A stretch of 64,000 bases of DNA, taken from Pempheris klunzingeri. Lineage: Eukaryota > Chordata > Actinopteri > Acropomatiformes > Pempheridae. The stretch's first letter is position 1. Every line of letters starts with the position of its first letter. The stretch is from the NCBI RefSeq assembly GCF_042242105.1, contig NC_092029.1, positions 6,945,885-7,009,884 of the forward strand, given 5' to 3'. Made by a program: the position numbers and the translations under genes. The notes under the pieces are model-generated. The model was not told where the DNA came from. It saw only the letters and a program-made list of their open reading frames with translations, and made no database searches. Shown here one piece after another: positions 39,701 to 51,600 of the stretch.

Positions 39701-41404
39701 GCTTGTTTTTAAACTCTGCTTTCACCCCGGTGGTGCAGCAGCTCTGAGGCCCCCGGAGCATCGCCACTGTGTGTTTGAATCCTGCAACCTGCAGCTCACA
39801 TCTCATTTAAAAAAATAAAATAAAAAAATCTGCACTGAGCAAGTTAACACAGCCAGTGTCACTGTTTGCACAGAATTAATAATACTACACAGCGCTCTTT
39901 ACATCACTGTGTGACTGAGGGAGTCGAAGGAAGCCTGCCTGAGGATAGGATAAAAAGAAGCTTTGGAGTTCCTCAGATGAGAAAAACCCACAGAGCTCTC
40001 CTCCTCAGCTCCTCAGAGGTAGCGCAGAGAAAACACACGCTCGCAGACATCTGCACACTCAGCATCTGCGTGAGGTAGATACAAACTGCGAGTGCCCATA
40101 GGTCAAATGTCAGATTTGGAGGTAAGGACGCAGAAAAGGTCTCTCTTTTCTTACCCTGCAGGGTAGGCGACCAGTCCAGACCGGGGGTCACACACCAGAC
40201 CACTGTTTCCTGAAGTGGTGATCCCCAGCACCTTCTCCAAAGTCACCTGTGGGAGCACACAGCACAGATTTCATCACAGAGAGAAGAAAAAGTAGAGCTC
40301 GTGGAGGGACTGTAAAACACCAAATTCAATAAATCGGTGATATAACTAAGCTCCAATGAAACAACAAAGGCAGAAATAGACGAGTTTGGTTACAACAAGT
40401 GAAGACGATGACTGAGGGTCACATTATGTGTCCACTTTAGCTCAAATAGTTCAAAGTAATTCTGCTCTTATTTCTGCCAGATCTAAAATAATATCGATTA
40501 TTTAGTTAGTTTGTGCACGGCTGCACAGAACTTTCATTGACGGCATTGACATTGATTCCACAAACAACAGGAAAACAAAATATGCTGTAAGTAATATCAT
40601 TATTTCATCTCTGGGCTGTAAGAGATGCAAAAAGAGATGTGAAGGATCGGCTGTAGCCTGGTGATTAAACAGAGGATGTGACAGAAGGCAAGTCGTGCTG
40701 TCTGTCTGTCTTGGGAATTATGAAGCAGCTGTTCGGTGTCATCGATCAGCCTGCGGTAACATGGATGTACCTGAGTCAATGCTGTCCTACTAACACATGA
40801 ACTAATAATAGCAAATAATAAACAGCACAGTTTATGGTATTTAAGTTCTATATCTCACAGAGGCCACTTTCTAGTAACACCTCTTTTATCAAAAGTTTCT
40901 GAACTGGATCTGGTGGCTTTATGAATGGTTGATAAATCACTTACTAGTCTTGAGGGCTGAGAAATCAATCATAAGAACAAACTCTGGGTTGTAGTGAAAA
41001 ATGCATCTTACAAGTGTTTATGCTTCCTATTTATGCAGTTAGTTATCATTAAAAAATACTTCATAATAATAATGTTGAAGCATATATTTTAGGACCAAAC
41101 AGTCCTATCAATCTAAAGACAATTTGTTCTAATTAGTGATTTATAACTAATCCATACTGCGTTAACAAGTGATTTATTTACCTTTAATTACAGCTCATGC
41201 ACTCCTAATAGACGGCGCCTTGTTACTCAGGTGTACAGTTGCACCTATAGCACTTTCTCCATGTGTCCCGTGGTGTTTGGATCGATAAGTTGCACTACAT
41301 ACCTTACTGTAGAGGTTTTCCGTCCTGTTCTTCTTGTGCCTGGATGACGGAGAGCGCAGCAGGTTCCTGATGCGGGTTTTGATGGTGAAGCCATCCCCTG
41401 GCAT
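20878..41404 (-). CDS. mapkbp1: Mitogen-activated protein kinase-binding protein 1 (WD-repeat JNK-binding scaffold)
   Basis: 33 coding exons were traced with reading phase carried through every junction; they total 4638 nt, 1545 residues plus stop (human protein about 1500). The start is ATG at 41404, giving [20 protein letters not shown], which matches the family N-terminus; no upstream in-frame ATG was seen. Residues about 35-750 form the WD40 propellers, with recognisable family blocks such as [35 protein letters not shown] and [16 protein letters not shown]. Then follow acidic and Ser/Pro-rich regions and a C-terminal helical segment ([19 protein letters not shown] to SELDSLP) of the type used for dimerisation. 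The family scaffolds JNK signalling, modulates NOD2 and associates with centrosomes. The paralogue wdr62 was considered; adjacency to mga and the N-terminus favour mapkbp1. Exons are listed in the block entries. Confidence 0.95.
21240..21800. repeat. Diverged interspersed repeat in mapkbp1 intron 32
   Basis: AT-rich text with GATTGATTCATTCATTATTT, TTATCTATAAAATAGTGAAA and GTTGCAGCCCTAAC looks like a decayed copy of the same broad repeat type as 6387-6680. No clear ends. Confidence 0.4.
22141..22174. repeat. (AC)n tract next to mapkbp1 exon 32 donor
   Basis: On the transcribed strand this is a UG repeat beginning 8 nt inside intron 32 (exon end 22183, donor GTCAGTGAGT). UG repeats are binding sites for TDP-43 and CELF-type factors; an effect here is inference. 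Confidence 0.9.
25555..26560. mobile_element. Fish TTAGC-type non-autonomous repeat in mapkbp1 intron 26
   Basis: The block contains CAGAATAGTTTGGCATTCAG near the start, CAAAGAGTGAGAAG-like text, then GTTAGCTTAGCTTAGCACCA followed by AGACTGGAATCAGGGGGAAA and AAAGCTCACTAATTAACATG. I associate this order of motifs with a common fish repeat starting TTAAAGGAATAGTT. A 20-bp tandem array (26278-26397) lies in its second half. Ends and class are not certain. Confidence 0.55.
26278..26397. repeat. Six-copy 20-bp tandem array with X-box-like core
   Basis: Six units of exactly 20 bp begin at 26278, 26298, 26318, 26338, 26358 and 26378; a typical unit is CTGTTATCCATAGCAACGGT. Each contains CCATAGCAAC or CCATGGCAAC (one unit has CAATGA), close to the RFX X-box consensus half. 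It sits in intron 26 of mapkbp1. Confidence 0.88.
30088..33756 (-). CDS. mapkbp1: mapkbp1 coding exons 12-19 (second WD40 half)
   Basis: Exons: 33665-33756, 33449-33574, 33047-33117, 31160-31281, 30987-31062, 30786-30897, 30563-30626 and 30088-30198. Readable WD blades include [73 protein letters not shown] and, in the last exon, [19 protein letters not shown]. The correct frame of exon 19 is the one giving CIFVWRL. The other open frame (LYLCVATGS) fails the phase test at both junctions. Confidence 0.9.
30729..30761. repeat. (GT)n tract next to mapkbp1 exon 17 donor
   Basis: On the transcribed strand this is a CA repeat starting about 25 nt downstream of the exon 17 donor (exon low end 30786), preceded by a further CA-rich stretch. 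CA repeats are hnRNP L sites. Confidence 0.9.
32550..32900. mobile_element. TTAGC-type repeat copy with (TTAGC)n in mapkbp1 intron 14
   Basis: About eight TTAGC pentamers (32646-32685) are followed by ACAGAGACTGGAAATGGGGA, as in the copy at 25555-26560. About 140 bp later CTAAGCTAAGCTAATCGGCT appears in inverted sense, so the copy has internal inverted symmetry or is two nested copies. Confidence 0.55.
33851..41404 (-). CDS. mapkbp1: mapkbp1 coding exons 1-11 (N-terminus and first WD40 half)
   Basis: Exons in transcript order: 41303-41404, 40155-40246, 38347-38406, 38197-38254, 37152-37322, 36745-36882, 36080-36262, 35117-35277, 34762-34951, 34141-34272 and 33851-34038. Exon 1 gives [19 protein letters not shown] and exon 2 [16 protein letters not shown]. 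Exon 5 carries [20 protein letters not shown], exon 6 [10 protein letters not shown] and exon 7 the family block [20 protein letters not shown]. For exon 10 the acceptor after CCTTCCTCAG (upper end 34272) keeps the frame; the nearer acceptor after TTCCCAG (34262) would break it. Confidence 0.9.
35880..36010. mobile_element. TTAGC-type repeat fragment in mapkbp1 intron 7
   Basis: CTTATTCATTGTCTTGCCAA, a GAGTTAGAGGAGAAGACTAA segment and CTTAGCTTAGCATAAAGACA occur in the same order as in the larger copies. Partial copy. Confidence 0.5.
36955..37075. mobile_element. Inverted TTAGC-type repeat fragment in mapkbp1 intron 5
   Basis: GCTAGCTGTTTCCCCCCACT, CAGTCTTTATGCTAAGCTAA and AAACTATTCCTTTAAC appear in the reverse-complement order of the family. 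Partial copy in opposite orientation. Confidence 0.5.
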
Positions 41405-41488
41405 TTTGTCCGCAGCCCGGTGGCCCCGCACGGAGACCTGCAGAGCGTCCACTGTGACCGGCCACCAGCCTTCTGTCTGTCTGTCTGT

Positions 41489-41490
<2 letters not shown>

Positions 41491-41529
<39 letters not shown>
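41491..41529. repeat. (GT)n microsatellite in mapkbp1 5' leader
   Basis: About 39 bp of GT on the plus strand, preceded by four CTGT units. It would be CA in the mapkbp1 5' UTR if transcription starts above it. Confidence 0.9.
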
Positions 41530-41532
<3 letters not shown>

Positions 41533-41688
41533 GCTGAGGAGACACTGATGGTCCTCCCACCACCACAGACAGACTACAGAGGCTCACGGAGTCGGGCAGA
41601 GTTGTGCTGCCGGGACATGTGGTTGTTAATCTCCTGAGTGGGTTGCTGATCTCTTCTGCTGTCGTTTCACATCACACACTCCTCTCCT

Positions 41689-41711
41689 GCAGCAGCAGCA
41701 GCAGCAGCAGC
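41689..41711. repeat. (GCA)n trinucleotide run
   Basis: Seven to eight GCA units upstream of mapkbp1, probably in the promoter or 5' UTR. A similar short CAG run occurs near 7830. Confidence 0.9.
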
Positions 41712-41799
41712 TTCCCACCACCTCTGGACTGACTTTGCTTGTCTCAATTTGCTCTGACAAGGGGGGAAAAACAGGCGCCTCCCGAAAATCACTAGTTTA

Positions 41800-43740
41800 A
41801 TCTGAACCAGCTCCGGTCTCATGATTGCATCAATGATTGCTTTTGTTGCTGTTGAACATAATTGATTTAATAGGATTAGAGGGAGGGAGACTGTGGGCTG
41901 TCTGAAAGCTGAAGAGAGGCGGATGTTTGGGCTCCACAGCTCTTTGTTTAGCGGCTGATTGGCCGATAAAAGTTATCTTTTACACACATAATGGTCCATT
42001 TGTTCTTTTATGCGCATACCTGCTTTAGTTAAAGTAGTTATTGTCTTTTTACTACACGGTGATGGTCAGACGCCATATTTATGTGTAGCTAGCGTGTTTA
42101 TTGTCTCTTATAGGCTAATCAATCATTAAATCGACCAATCTAATCAAACTATTATTTTTAAGACAATTCAAGTTTCTCTTCTTAAAGTCAGGTGGCAACA
42201 TTATTTCAGCTCTGAGTCTTTTGTTCGACACGCAAAATGTTATTGTCATTAAATGAACCACGTGCTTTCCCAGACTAGACTTCCTGTTCAGATAAGCCAC
42301 GCCCAGCGATGACGTCGTGACCAATCACAATCGTTGTAGAAAAACTTTGTTCAATTTTTTTGTCATAACTGTGCAGTTTATTTGCTTCATTTCATTTTTC
42401 ATTAATTTAATTCATATTTATTTACATTCATATTCTTGTATATCTGTTGCACCGAAGACCGTAAAGACTGAAAAATAAAACTTAAATATAGGCAGACTTG
42501 TTACTTTATAAGTATAAATCTAAGTCAATGCACATTTAGAGAGAGATGTGCTGGGGGGAGAATTTGCATGGAGGACAAATTATTAATAAATACCGATGTG
42601 TTTGTGCTATTATGAAGATGCTGGTCTTCCTGCCCCACACACTGGAGGCTTCAGCTGAGTCAATGCAAGTAGAGTCCCCCCTAATGCTAGTCTTACAAAA
42701 GCTTCATATGAACTTATAAATATATTTTTGCACCAAACAAGGGCTGTAGATTCAAATATCTTGTATCATGCTTATTGTCTCTGACCAGCAAACCAACAGC
42801 TGCTTATTTCATCCTGGATTTAAATCTTTCCTTGGAATGATTAAAAAGAAAAACAAACATATATATGCGATCATTAGTAGGAACATCTCATCTGTTCTAA
42901 AATAATCTAGGAAAAAGCTTGTGGTAATCAATAACAGCCAGTAAGTCTGCTTTACATGGAAGTGTTGCCATGATAATGCTGCTACAATACATTACTAATA
43001 GAGTCTATTGATGGTAATGGAGTGTGTTCTGACCACACAAAAAGACTTACTGCCAGTTTGGAGAGTAATTACTTAAAATGGGATTGGTGGCAGTTATCCA
43101 CGGGAGATATCTGAAACAATTCATTTCATTTCACACAAGAAAATTCAACTTTTCCAGGCCTGGTTGTTTTGCAGGCCGTTTCTGGGGTTTCATGACTGTA
43201 GGAATCCTGCGTTTTGTATTACTTCTCTATTTTTGAGTAGCTGAGGGGGGCGATAACAAATGCATGTAGTTTTTTTTTTTATTGATTTTAAAGGCTACAT
43301 TATTTTTTACATTTTCCAATTTGACTGAAGTAAGAGGACAACCAGTGTTTCAAAATCACCCACAAAGTAAATGTAGTGGAATTAAAAAAGAAATACAATA
43401 TTTACAGGTTATTTTTATAGATACAGTATATGGCTAATAGCTTTTATCTTGATTGCTTGTAACACAACAGGTTTATGCACATTACTGAAGTTACTCCCCA
43501 GAATACAGAACACTACTGTTACTGGACAGACTAAGGCAAAAGCAAACATCATGGGTGGTTTCTACCAAAAAACATAAAGTGCTACAACAGAGGATTTTCA
43601 CTGAGTTAGTAACAGAAATCAAGTTCCAAAAGAGAATAACACGCCAAACTAGCGCTCCATAAAAATGACATAAATTAACATACGACATTACACTTCCACT
43701 GTTAAGGCTTGACGTGTTGGATTGACGTAGTCAGAACGGC
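41800..43740. other. Intergenic spacer between mga (3' end) and mapkbp1 (5' end)
   Basis: Under 2.5 kb separates the two same-strand genes. The half nearest mapkbp1 has promoter-like GC content; the rest is AT-rich. No exon, RNA gene or bounded mobile element was recognised. Confidence 0.5.
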
Positions 43741-43746
43741 TTTATT
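43741..43746 (-). other. mga: mga poly(A) signal (candidate)
   Basis: TTTATT on the plus strand is AATAAA on the transcribed strand, about 355 bp past the mga stop codon, giving a short 3' UTR. I did not exclude all alternative signals further on. Confidence 0.5.
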
Positions 43747-44100
43747 TTCATCTGCATAAGATAGATCGGAAATAAATGACTAACAAACAACATAATTTTA
43801 ATAAATCTCAATATCCTGCGAGAAGAAGTAAACATGAATGTAGGTGAAGAGGAAACTTATATTAGAAAAACAAAGTCAAGACTGAATGTGGGAGTTATTA
43901 ATTTCATTCATACATTCAGCAGGTCAATTAATGCTTTCTCTTATATCCTTTATATCAAAAACAGCTTTTCTTCATAGTATGAAAAAAAATCCACTGAGTT
44001 TTGTGCTAACATATAGAGCAAAGAGCAGCATCATGCTCAGAGAACAACTGAGGTCACGTGACTGTGCGTTGGCTTTTGTAGCGACGGGAAGATGCGAGGA

Positions 44101-45657
44101 CTACTCAGAATCAACCTCCGGTTCCAGTTCCTTTTCCACGTCAATCCAGGAGCGTTTCTTGGCACTGGGGAAGTCCTTTCCTAAAGCGCCACGGGTTAAA
44201 GGCCGAGAGGCTCCAGGCAAGATGGCTGTTGCGGGACTTTGCTTGGGTCCCGAATCAGAGCTTCTAAAACTGCGAGAGAGTCTGACTGGGCTGTCCTCGG
44301 ACTTAGATGGACTGCTTCCTGCTTGTGTCGACTTATTCTTTGGAGGCCTTCCTCTGCGTCGTTTGACTGGCACAGGGTTATCACTAACCATTCCTTCAAA
44401 GTCCCCGGATTGCGTCTTTGTCTCCTCCAAAGTAGTTTTTTCACTTTGTCTCTCTTCAGCTAGAACAGATGTTTCACTTTCACTGACACTTACACTGCTG
44501 TCTTCTACCACAGCACGTTGTTCATTGTCACCGTCAGGGCTGACAAGTTTCTTTCGAGGCCTGCCTGGGCGACGGCGAGCCGCAGCAGACCTGGGCTTGG
44601 CCTTTGGCTGCACGGAGGTAGGAATCTGATGCACGTGGTTAAAACTCAAGCAGGCAGTGCTCCCCGTTTTGTTCAAACCTGCCGCTGCGCCCCCCTTGTG
44701 GCTGTTCTCCACAGCCCGCCGAGTGACCGAAGGCACAAAGATTGGTCTGTTAAGGAGGGAAAACTCAGCCAGGGGGGCTGTTACACCTGAGCGCTTTGGT
44801 TCAGGGTTTGAGGATTGTGATGCTGTGTCCTCCAAGGTGCCACTGCCTTCTGAGTCTAAAGGCAGGTCAGATTCAGACAAACTCTTCTCTTGGTTCTTGG
44901 ACGAGTTGCCATTAGAGGACTGCAGGCTAACCCCATCCTGCTGTCTTTTCTGGTTGGCTTTCATAAGCATGAGTGTATAGAAGCCTTGACCAGCTGTGAG
45001 AAAAAGAAAATATGTGAGCAAACCTGTAATTATATAAATGAATAGAATTTGATTTAAAATCATGAAGTCTTAACTTACTTGGTTTCAGGGATGAGGGAAG
45101 TATGATTCTGCCGGTCTTGGAGCGAATCAGAGGAAGAGCAAAGGGCTGTGGAGGGCGTGTTGAGGATACAGGTGACGCTCCATCCTGGGCTGCGCTGACC
45201 TGAGGTGGAGCTGCGACTGTGGGGGCTTGAGGCTGGCACTCTGTTTGAGAAGTGGGAACGCTGCCCTGTTGGCTCTCAAACTTAGGCTGCTGTTGACCGT
45301 CTTGGACTGACGCCACGGGTTCACCTGGCAGGTTACTTGCCTGCGGCGAGGGTGCAGTAACCTCAGCCTGGGCAGGAGAGGACACCGTTTGTGGCACAGA
45401 GCGGGAGTCTGGCGCGGGTGTCTGGTGCGTGCTGTTTGAAGTTGTGTGTGTGTTTGCCTGAGATGGAGCCATGACGAAGTCAGGCTGTAACAGGGGTGGG
45501 GAATGGCGCTTGGGCTGAGGAGCAGTGGCTTGCAGAATAGCAGCTCTGGACTGGAGTAGATGCGAAAAGAAAGGCCTCCATTTCATCGCCCTCTCTCTAA
45601 TTTTCTGCCTCTCGCAGATCTCCTTCAGCTTGTGTTTTATCAGGTTACTTGACTTCC
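44101..45657 (-). CDS. mga: mga C-terminal exons with AT-hook-like motifs
   Basis: Exons 45079-45657 and 44101-44993. The first begins GKSSNLIKHKLKEICERQKI and is then Gln/Pro/Ser-rich, ending TGRIILPSSLKP. The last encodes TGQGFYTLMLMKANQKRQQD and two minor-groove-binding motifs, RRRPGRPRKK and KRRRGRPPKNK, before the terminus SWIDVEKELEPEVDSE and TAG at 44101-44103. The second donor (CCA A then GTAAGT) fits the phase of the last acceptor. Confidence 0.9.
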
Positions 45658-48600
45658 CTATAAAAAGGTGAAATTTCATACGTGTTTCAGCAAAGGCAGC
45701 TACACACTGCATGCACCATCACCTACTCTGATCTGTACATGCAGTAGATTTGGTGGCAATCAAATAATCTAACAATACAACAGAAGTGCAAGATGTTTAA
45801 GAGGAGTACCTTAGCAGTGGACAAGCTTCAACTGATTTCCTAAAATATATCTAAATAGCACATAAATCATCTCAAAGTGAGATAAAGCATAAAATGTAAC
45901 AACAGGCAGCAACACAATTAGTACATACCAGACAGAAGGGAAAGCTCCTTCACATACATAGACTGCATCTGAGTCAGCCTCCTCTTCTTCTCCTCCAGAT
46001 ATTTGGAGGTGTCGACCAAATTTTGGATTTCTTTTAGGGCCTGCAAACACAACAAAGGACAAAAGACAGTGAGTGTGGACGGTGACACGGAGCTGTGAGT
46101 GGACAATCTTGTCAAACTTGAGGGTACCTGCCCTACACAGATCTGCCGTATGCATACATTTATTTGGAATACACCATCTGAAGAGTTACCCATCATTCTT
46201 CTTTGATGGTGATGTGCACATTGGAGGGCATTTAATAAAGCTGTTAATCACAATTAACTTGATTTAAAATTATTGCATTATGAGTATATTTGTTAAATCG
46301 CCCCTCTATAACCTAACCTAAATGATATCTTAGTAATTTCTTTTTTTGAAAAAAGTGTTTTTAGGGGTGTAGGCTAAAAGATTCAAGATGTTTATTTGTC
46401 ATGTGCTCAGTAAGAACACGATGGTGACACTGAGCAATGAAATTCTTACTTTGTTCGTTTCCCTCCACATAGACACAAGAATGAAGATAGAAAAACAATT
46501 ATAAATATAAAAAAAGAGGGCAATGTACAGAAGAATAATTTAAAAGATAGTGCAAATATAGTGTGCAAAAAGTATACAAGTCAGTTGGTTAATATTTGTT
46601 GAGTATTTGTAGAATATGGGCAGCTAAAATCAGGTTTTTAATCATTATTCCACACTGTTGGATGTACAAAGTAGCATAAATCAAGTACTCTGGCAATGCT
46701 AACTACAGTCTGATTTACCTAAAGGCCCTGAAAACAGATTTCTCTACCAGCTTCATGCTTCAACTGGCGAGATCCTACATGACCACTTTGGGATATTTCA
46801 CACAAGAGATTTCTGTGTTTTTTGTTTTGTCTGAGCTCATGTCACTGGTTTGAAGCCTGGTGGACTAACTGAAAAAGTCACTTATTTCTGGGAACCAATC
46901 AGGGTTGGATAACATTTGAATTGAAATGTCTTGACAGTTGTGGGGTTGTTTGCTCACGTTGGCAGGCCGCAGTCAATCAAATCTTATCAAACTACACCCA
47001 CACAGTCCTGATGAAGCAGATAAGAGATGGTTTTTCTCAACTTTAAATTCTTTTTCCAGGGGCTTTATTATTATTTATTTTACTTTATTAATATTTGCAT
47101 TTCAATAACCGCAGTAATATGGATTCTTGTTCTTGTTTCTCTGCTTTTGTGTAGTTTGTGGAACAACATAACTGATTACTGAGAAACCCTGGCTGAGCAG
47201 GATGTGGAACTGACCAGTGAGAGGAGGCGGAGCCTGGGGGCCCTAGGGTCACTCTTCAGGACGGTCTGGAGTCTGTCGAAGAGGTCCCGCTGTTCAGAGC
47301 GCCTCTGCCTCTCCAACACTGAGTGATTCTTTCGCCTCCTTACGGCCTTTGACTCAGCATGTTCATCGTACATTTGATCCTGGAATGGAGAGACAGTGGA
47401 GATGATAATAAATACAAGTAACTGATTTGTGCTCAAAACAGATGGTATATGAATAAACAAATCAAGTTTACATTGCTGTGTAACTGCTGCATGAGAAAAA
47501 GGCTGCTATAGCGGTGAAAAGGCCGTACCTGGGTATTGATTTCCCTCATTCGTCCAAATTCACTGGACTCTCTGAAGGTAGAGAAGAATTTACCAAAACC
47601 TTGGGGCCTGAAATTGTAATAGTCGTCATTCAATAGCAGAAAATACACACGGATCCACATACTGTACATCCGTTCATTTACAAGCACACACATTCACATG
47701 CATTACCTGGAGTCCCTTAGTGCCTTGCCGACAGCTTCTTTCATTTTAGCAATGGCCATCCCTTGTCTTGCTTCTTCTATGGTCTCAATGTCCACGACCT
47801 CCTCCTGAAGAAAACAGTGTTCAGCATGCAGATTTTTTACAATCAGATTATATACACCTTAAACTATATCTTAGTTGGAGAAACAAATGGTCAGCTGCAA
47901 GCAAAAACCTCTCTTAGTCTCCTCACTTACATCTTCGTCACCCTCTCCACAGTAGTCAGAGGAATCGGAGCTCAAGCCCTCTGAAACGAAATCCATGTTT
48001 GATTCCACCTGCCGGCTGTTAGCTGCATCGCTCTCATCCGATGGCATCCTCTCATTGCACATCAGCTCAGGCTTCACTGCTCTGCGGCTTGACAGGTTCT
48101 TAGCTCCAGTAAAGGTGTGCAAACCAAGCCACTTTGCATTCGAGTCAGCTGCTGAGTCTCCAGAGTTTGTGGTGGGGGCTTTATCTGCACCAGCCGTGTT
48201 TGTAGTGTTCACAGATTCAGCTCCACCAGCTCCAGGCTTGGGGAGTTGAATGAGGGTGAAGCCCCCAGGCAGGGTGACTCCTGGTAGGTCACGGCCTTTG
48301 GTGCCTTTGTTAGCCGGGGGGCAGATCCTGAATGAATAGGTCCCACTCTGTCCTAAGAAGCTGGGGGTTTTCAGTGATGGTGAGACGGTGAGAGAGACAG
48401 GTGAGATCGTGGAGCTGTTCTGGAAGGGGCCGACTGAGCTGCGTTGGCCTGCAATGTGGACGGGGTTGGTGGTAGGGAAGATTTGTGGATGCTGCAGCAG
48501 TGTGATGGATCCCTCTCTCCAACAGTCTGGCTGGCAAAGCTGAGCTGTATGAACAAAACAATGCAGGGCAGAGTGGTGAGACAAATAATTAATGATCCTA

Positions 48601-51600
48601 TTTCAAGATATCTTCTTGAAACGTTTATCTCAGGACATTAGTAGACTTAAATCTTTCTGACTAAATATAGGGGAATGGAAGACATGAAGGCGTCCATTTT
48701 CTTTAATATTATGAATTAGGGCTATTTGCAGTGTTTACCTTAATGTTAAAAAATCTTAGCATTTATACCGGTGCTAAAAAGAATGCCAGATTAGGGCTTC
48801 TTAGATTAACATGGAAAGAACACAGACACAAGTCTGTGTTTTATCTGTTGGAAACTTGATTTATAAGCAGTACATTTAAGGGGTGGTGGTATTATTTCCT
48901 TGAATGATTTCAATACTCAGCTGTAGCTGCAGGTGTTTCTGTGTTGGAGGGTTCTTGAGTTGATTACTTTTCCCTCCTTTGGGGAGCAATCAGTTTAAAA
49001 CTAAGTACTTGTGCTGAGATCAGCGAGATGCATTTACCTGGTGGCTGTGTTGACGTCTTCAGGTCAGTGGTTTTCCCCGCAGTTATAATTGGAGGGACTG
49101 TGCCAGCAGCCTTTATGTGCAAAGTACCAGGAGTGTTGATTTTGTCTGTGGGGTCTGATTTCTGAGAGTTTGAACAAGAAAAGTTGGCAGGGGCATGCAG
49201 TCGGCCTGTGATGTATGCTGCAAGGCGGTTGGCTGGATGCAGAGATCCCATGTTCCCCAGCAACAGCCTGGCCTGATTGTAGGATTTGCCATTTACCTGT
49301 GAAGCAAGAAATTTGTAGATACTGCTAGTCATGTACAACAAGCTGTGGTTCCACTCCAGGTAAAACCATATCAGTAGTGTTATAGATAGAGTGAGTTTCC
49401 TTGAGTCTGACCTGTATGAGTCCATATGCTTGGCAGCCAACAGGTTTGGTCCTGGCTCTCAGTCTACCAGCAGGTAACACAGCACTCAGGAAGGGCGTGA
49501 CTCCATATCGCACCTCTGGCTCAATTTGGCCATCTTCGTCTTCTGCATGAATGTCCTCATCAAGGCTTCCACTGGCATGCCCTTCATCATCACTATCATC
49601 AAATTCTTCTTCATCATTATCACTGGCTTTTGATGGTTTACTGATACGTACCTAAAAGTGGAGTGGAGCAGGAGATTTTTTTTTCTCTTTATCATGAAAT
49701 GAGGACAAAAACTACATTTGAAGAATCATTGAGATCTTATACTACACACAGGCTGGTATTGGTCAGCTGTTAGCATCACAACGTTTAGTAGATTCTGAAC
49801 ATGAATCACTTGTTACGATCACACAGTCACATTTCTTTACAAAGACCTACCCTGTAGGTGATGATGGAGCCGCTGGGCTTCCGCATGACGATCTTTGCGA
49901 CCGGGCGGATGCGGTAAGGTCCCACACTGAAGCGCCGAGACAGTCTGTTCTGATTCATGCGTTGACACAAAGCTTCCAGGACCATTTGGTGGTCCTTGTT
50001 CCACTGACACACTGACTGGATCTCGATTTGCTTTCTTGTTTCTGTGTCATTGGATGTGGCTTCCTGAGTTTTTTCTGCTAGGGGAAATAATACATTAATG
50101 TTGTGTAAAGCAACAGAAATCGTCAATATCATAGTCAGGTAAGTTATCCAGCCAACAAAACAAAAGAATGCCTACAAAAAAAGATTTGAAGATTTAAAGT
50201 AGCTGTTGGTAACAATGAGAAGAGAGTTGACTTTCAGGTCCCTCCCCTTTGCTCTCAAAAGCCCTTCCCAGCAGAAGAGGCTGTCCTGCATGTACAAGTT
50301 AATCACCACAACTAAAGAGGCCAGGGGTGGGGTACAATGGCGTACTTAACAGTAACAGTGCAGATGGCAAACCGGCCACAGAACAGTGGGTAGCGTACAG
50401 TGGCCTCAGAGCTGTGGCTCACAATCTGTTTTCCCGGAGTTTTACTTTCCCTCGCCCAACATGATGAAATTTCAAAAGCCCATCCTATATACTCACAAAA
50501 TAGGCTATTATCACTGCTGTTTGCGATGGTGTTTTTTTAAATGACATACTTGGATTTGTTGGTTGTGACACACATACAAACAGACAGAACTAGATAGAGG
50601 TGGGGCTGGGTGCTTTACATTATTAATTCACGAGGTTACTAATAGATATCACCTCTACGTGTGCTTATAAAGCAGCAGACAAGGAGAATTGCTTGATGTC
50701 TGTTGCGGAGAAACAGGCTGTTGCTGCTCACCTGAGAATCGACATATCGCTGCGCTTCACAGCGGTTCTGCCCCCCGTGTCTCAGGACTGAGAGCAAAAC
50801 TATACTCCACACAGCAAGAAATAACAGCTTTTTCGTTGCTGGTGGTTACTTCTCGGCCGCTGTGTTTGCAATGCTATCTTGAGACCAGTGCTGAATATAC
50901 GGGGCTTGGGTGAGTGAGAGCATGTGTGGGTTGGGGGTGGGGGCTGTGTAGCGTGTACAACAGCAGTGACTGACACTGCTTTAGAGACTGCTCCTGCTCT
51001 GATTGGTAGTTTTCATTCAGGCATGGTGGATTCTTCCAAATGACATTAGGAGCACTAGGAGGGAGCTGATTTTTTAGTTTTAGCACATATGACAAAAAGC
51101 TGTTTTTATATAAGTTACATATGGAGCCTTTAATTTTCTGTGGCTGGTAAAATATTTACTGCACAAAAAATATTTACTTTTTGTTGCTTGTTTCCATACC
51201 TGGTTTTTGTGTCAGTATGGTTCTGTGACACTTCTTCAGCTGGTTATCACCAGTTGTCTTCCTCAATGCTGCTGTGGCATTTGGTGTAGAAGCACCAGGG
51301 ATCTTAAGCTCTATGGTGACTTCGGGAGGAGGCTTGCTGTTGAACTCTCTCACACGTGCACATGTCATCATGCTCTCCAAGTATCTGTACACTGGATCCT
51401 TGTCCTCTTCTTGTATCTGCAATTATGATTTTCATTTACATTTTCAATTTTTAAGATATAAAATATGAGCACATATTTTTACATCTACTAAACTAGTAGA
51501 TGAATAACAGTAAGCGCACAATGCATAAATCAAACACTTAGTACAAAGAAGTGTAAAATCTTCTATTAAATCCAATAAGAGACTGATTTTGTTTTACCGG

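Larger units (their letters stand above)
41405..41800 (-). promoter_or_regulatory. mapkbp1: mapkbp1 5' UTR and promoter region (inferred)
   Basis: Upstream of the start codon the minus strand stays free of stops in the start-codon frame for about 60 codons, across a CA repeat (41491-41529), but without an upstream ATG. A GCA trinucleotide run lies at 41689-41711. No TATA box was evident. The transcription start is expected here; its exact position is not readable. Confidence 0.5.

Noticed and set aside
20878..41404. Calling the WD-repeat gene wdr62
   Set aside because: The paralogue shares the architecture, but the N-terminal LLRSPS segment and the position directly downstream of mga fit mapkbp1.
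43886..44629. A 247-codon plus-strand open frame
   Set aside because: Antisense of the mga terminal exon; the minus strand gives the AT-hook-containing tail in frame with upstream exons.
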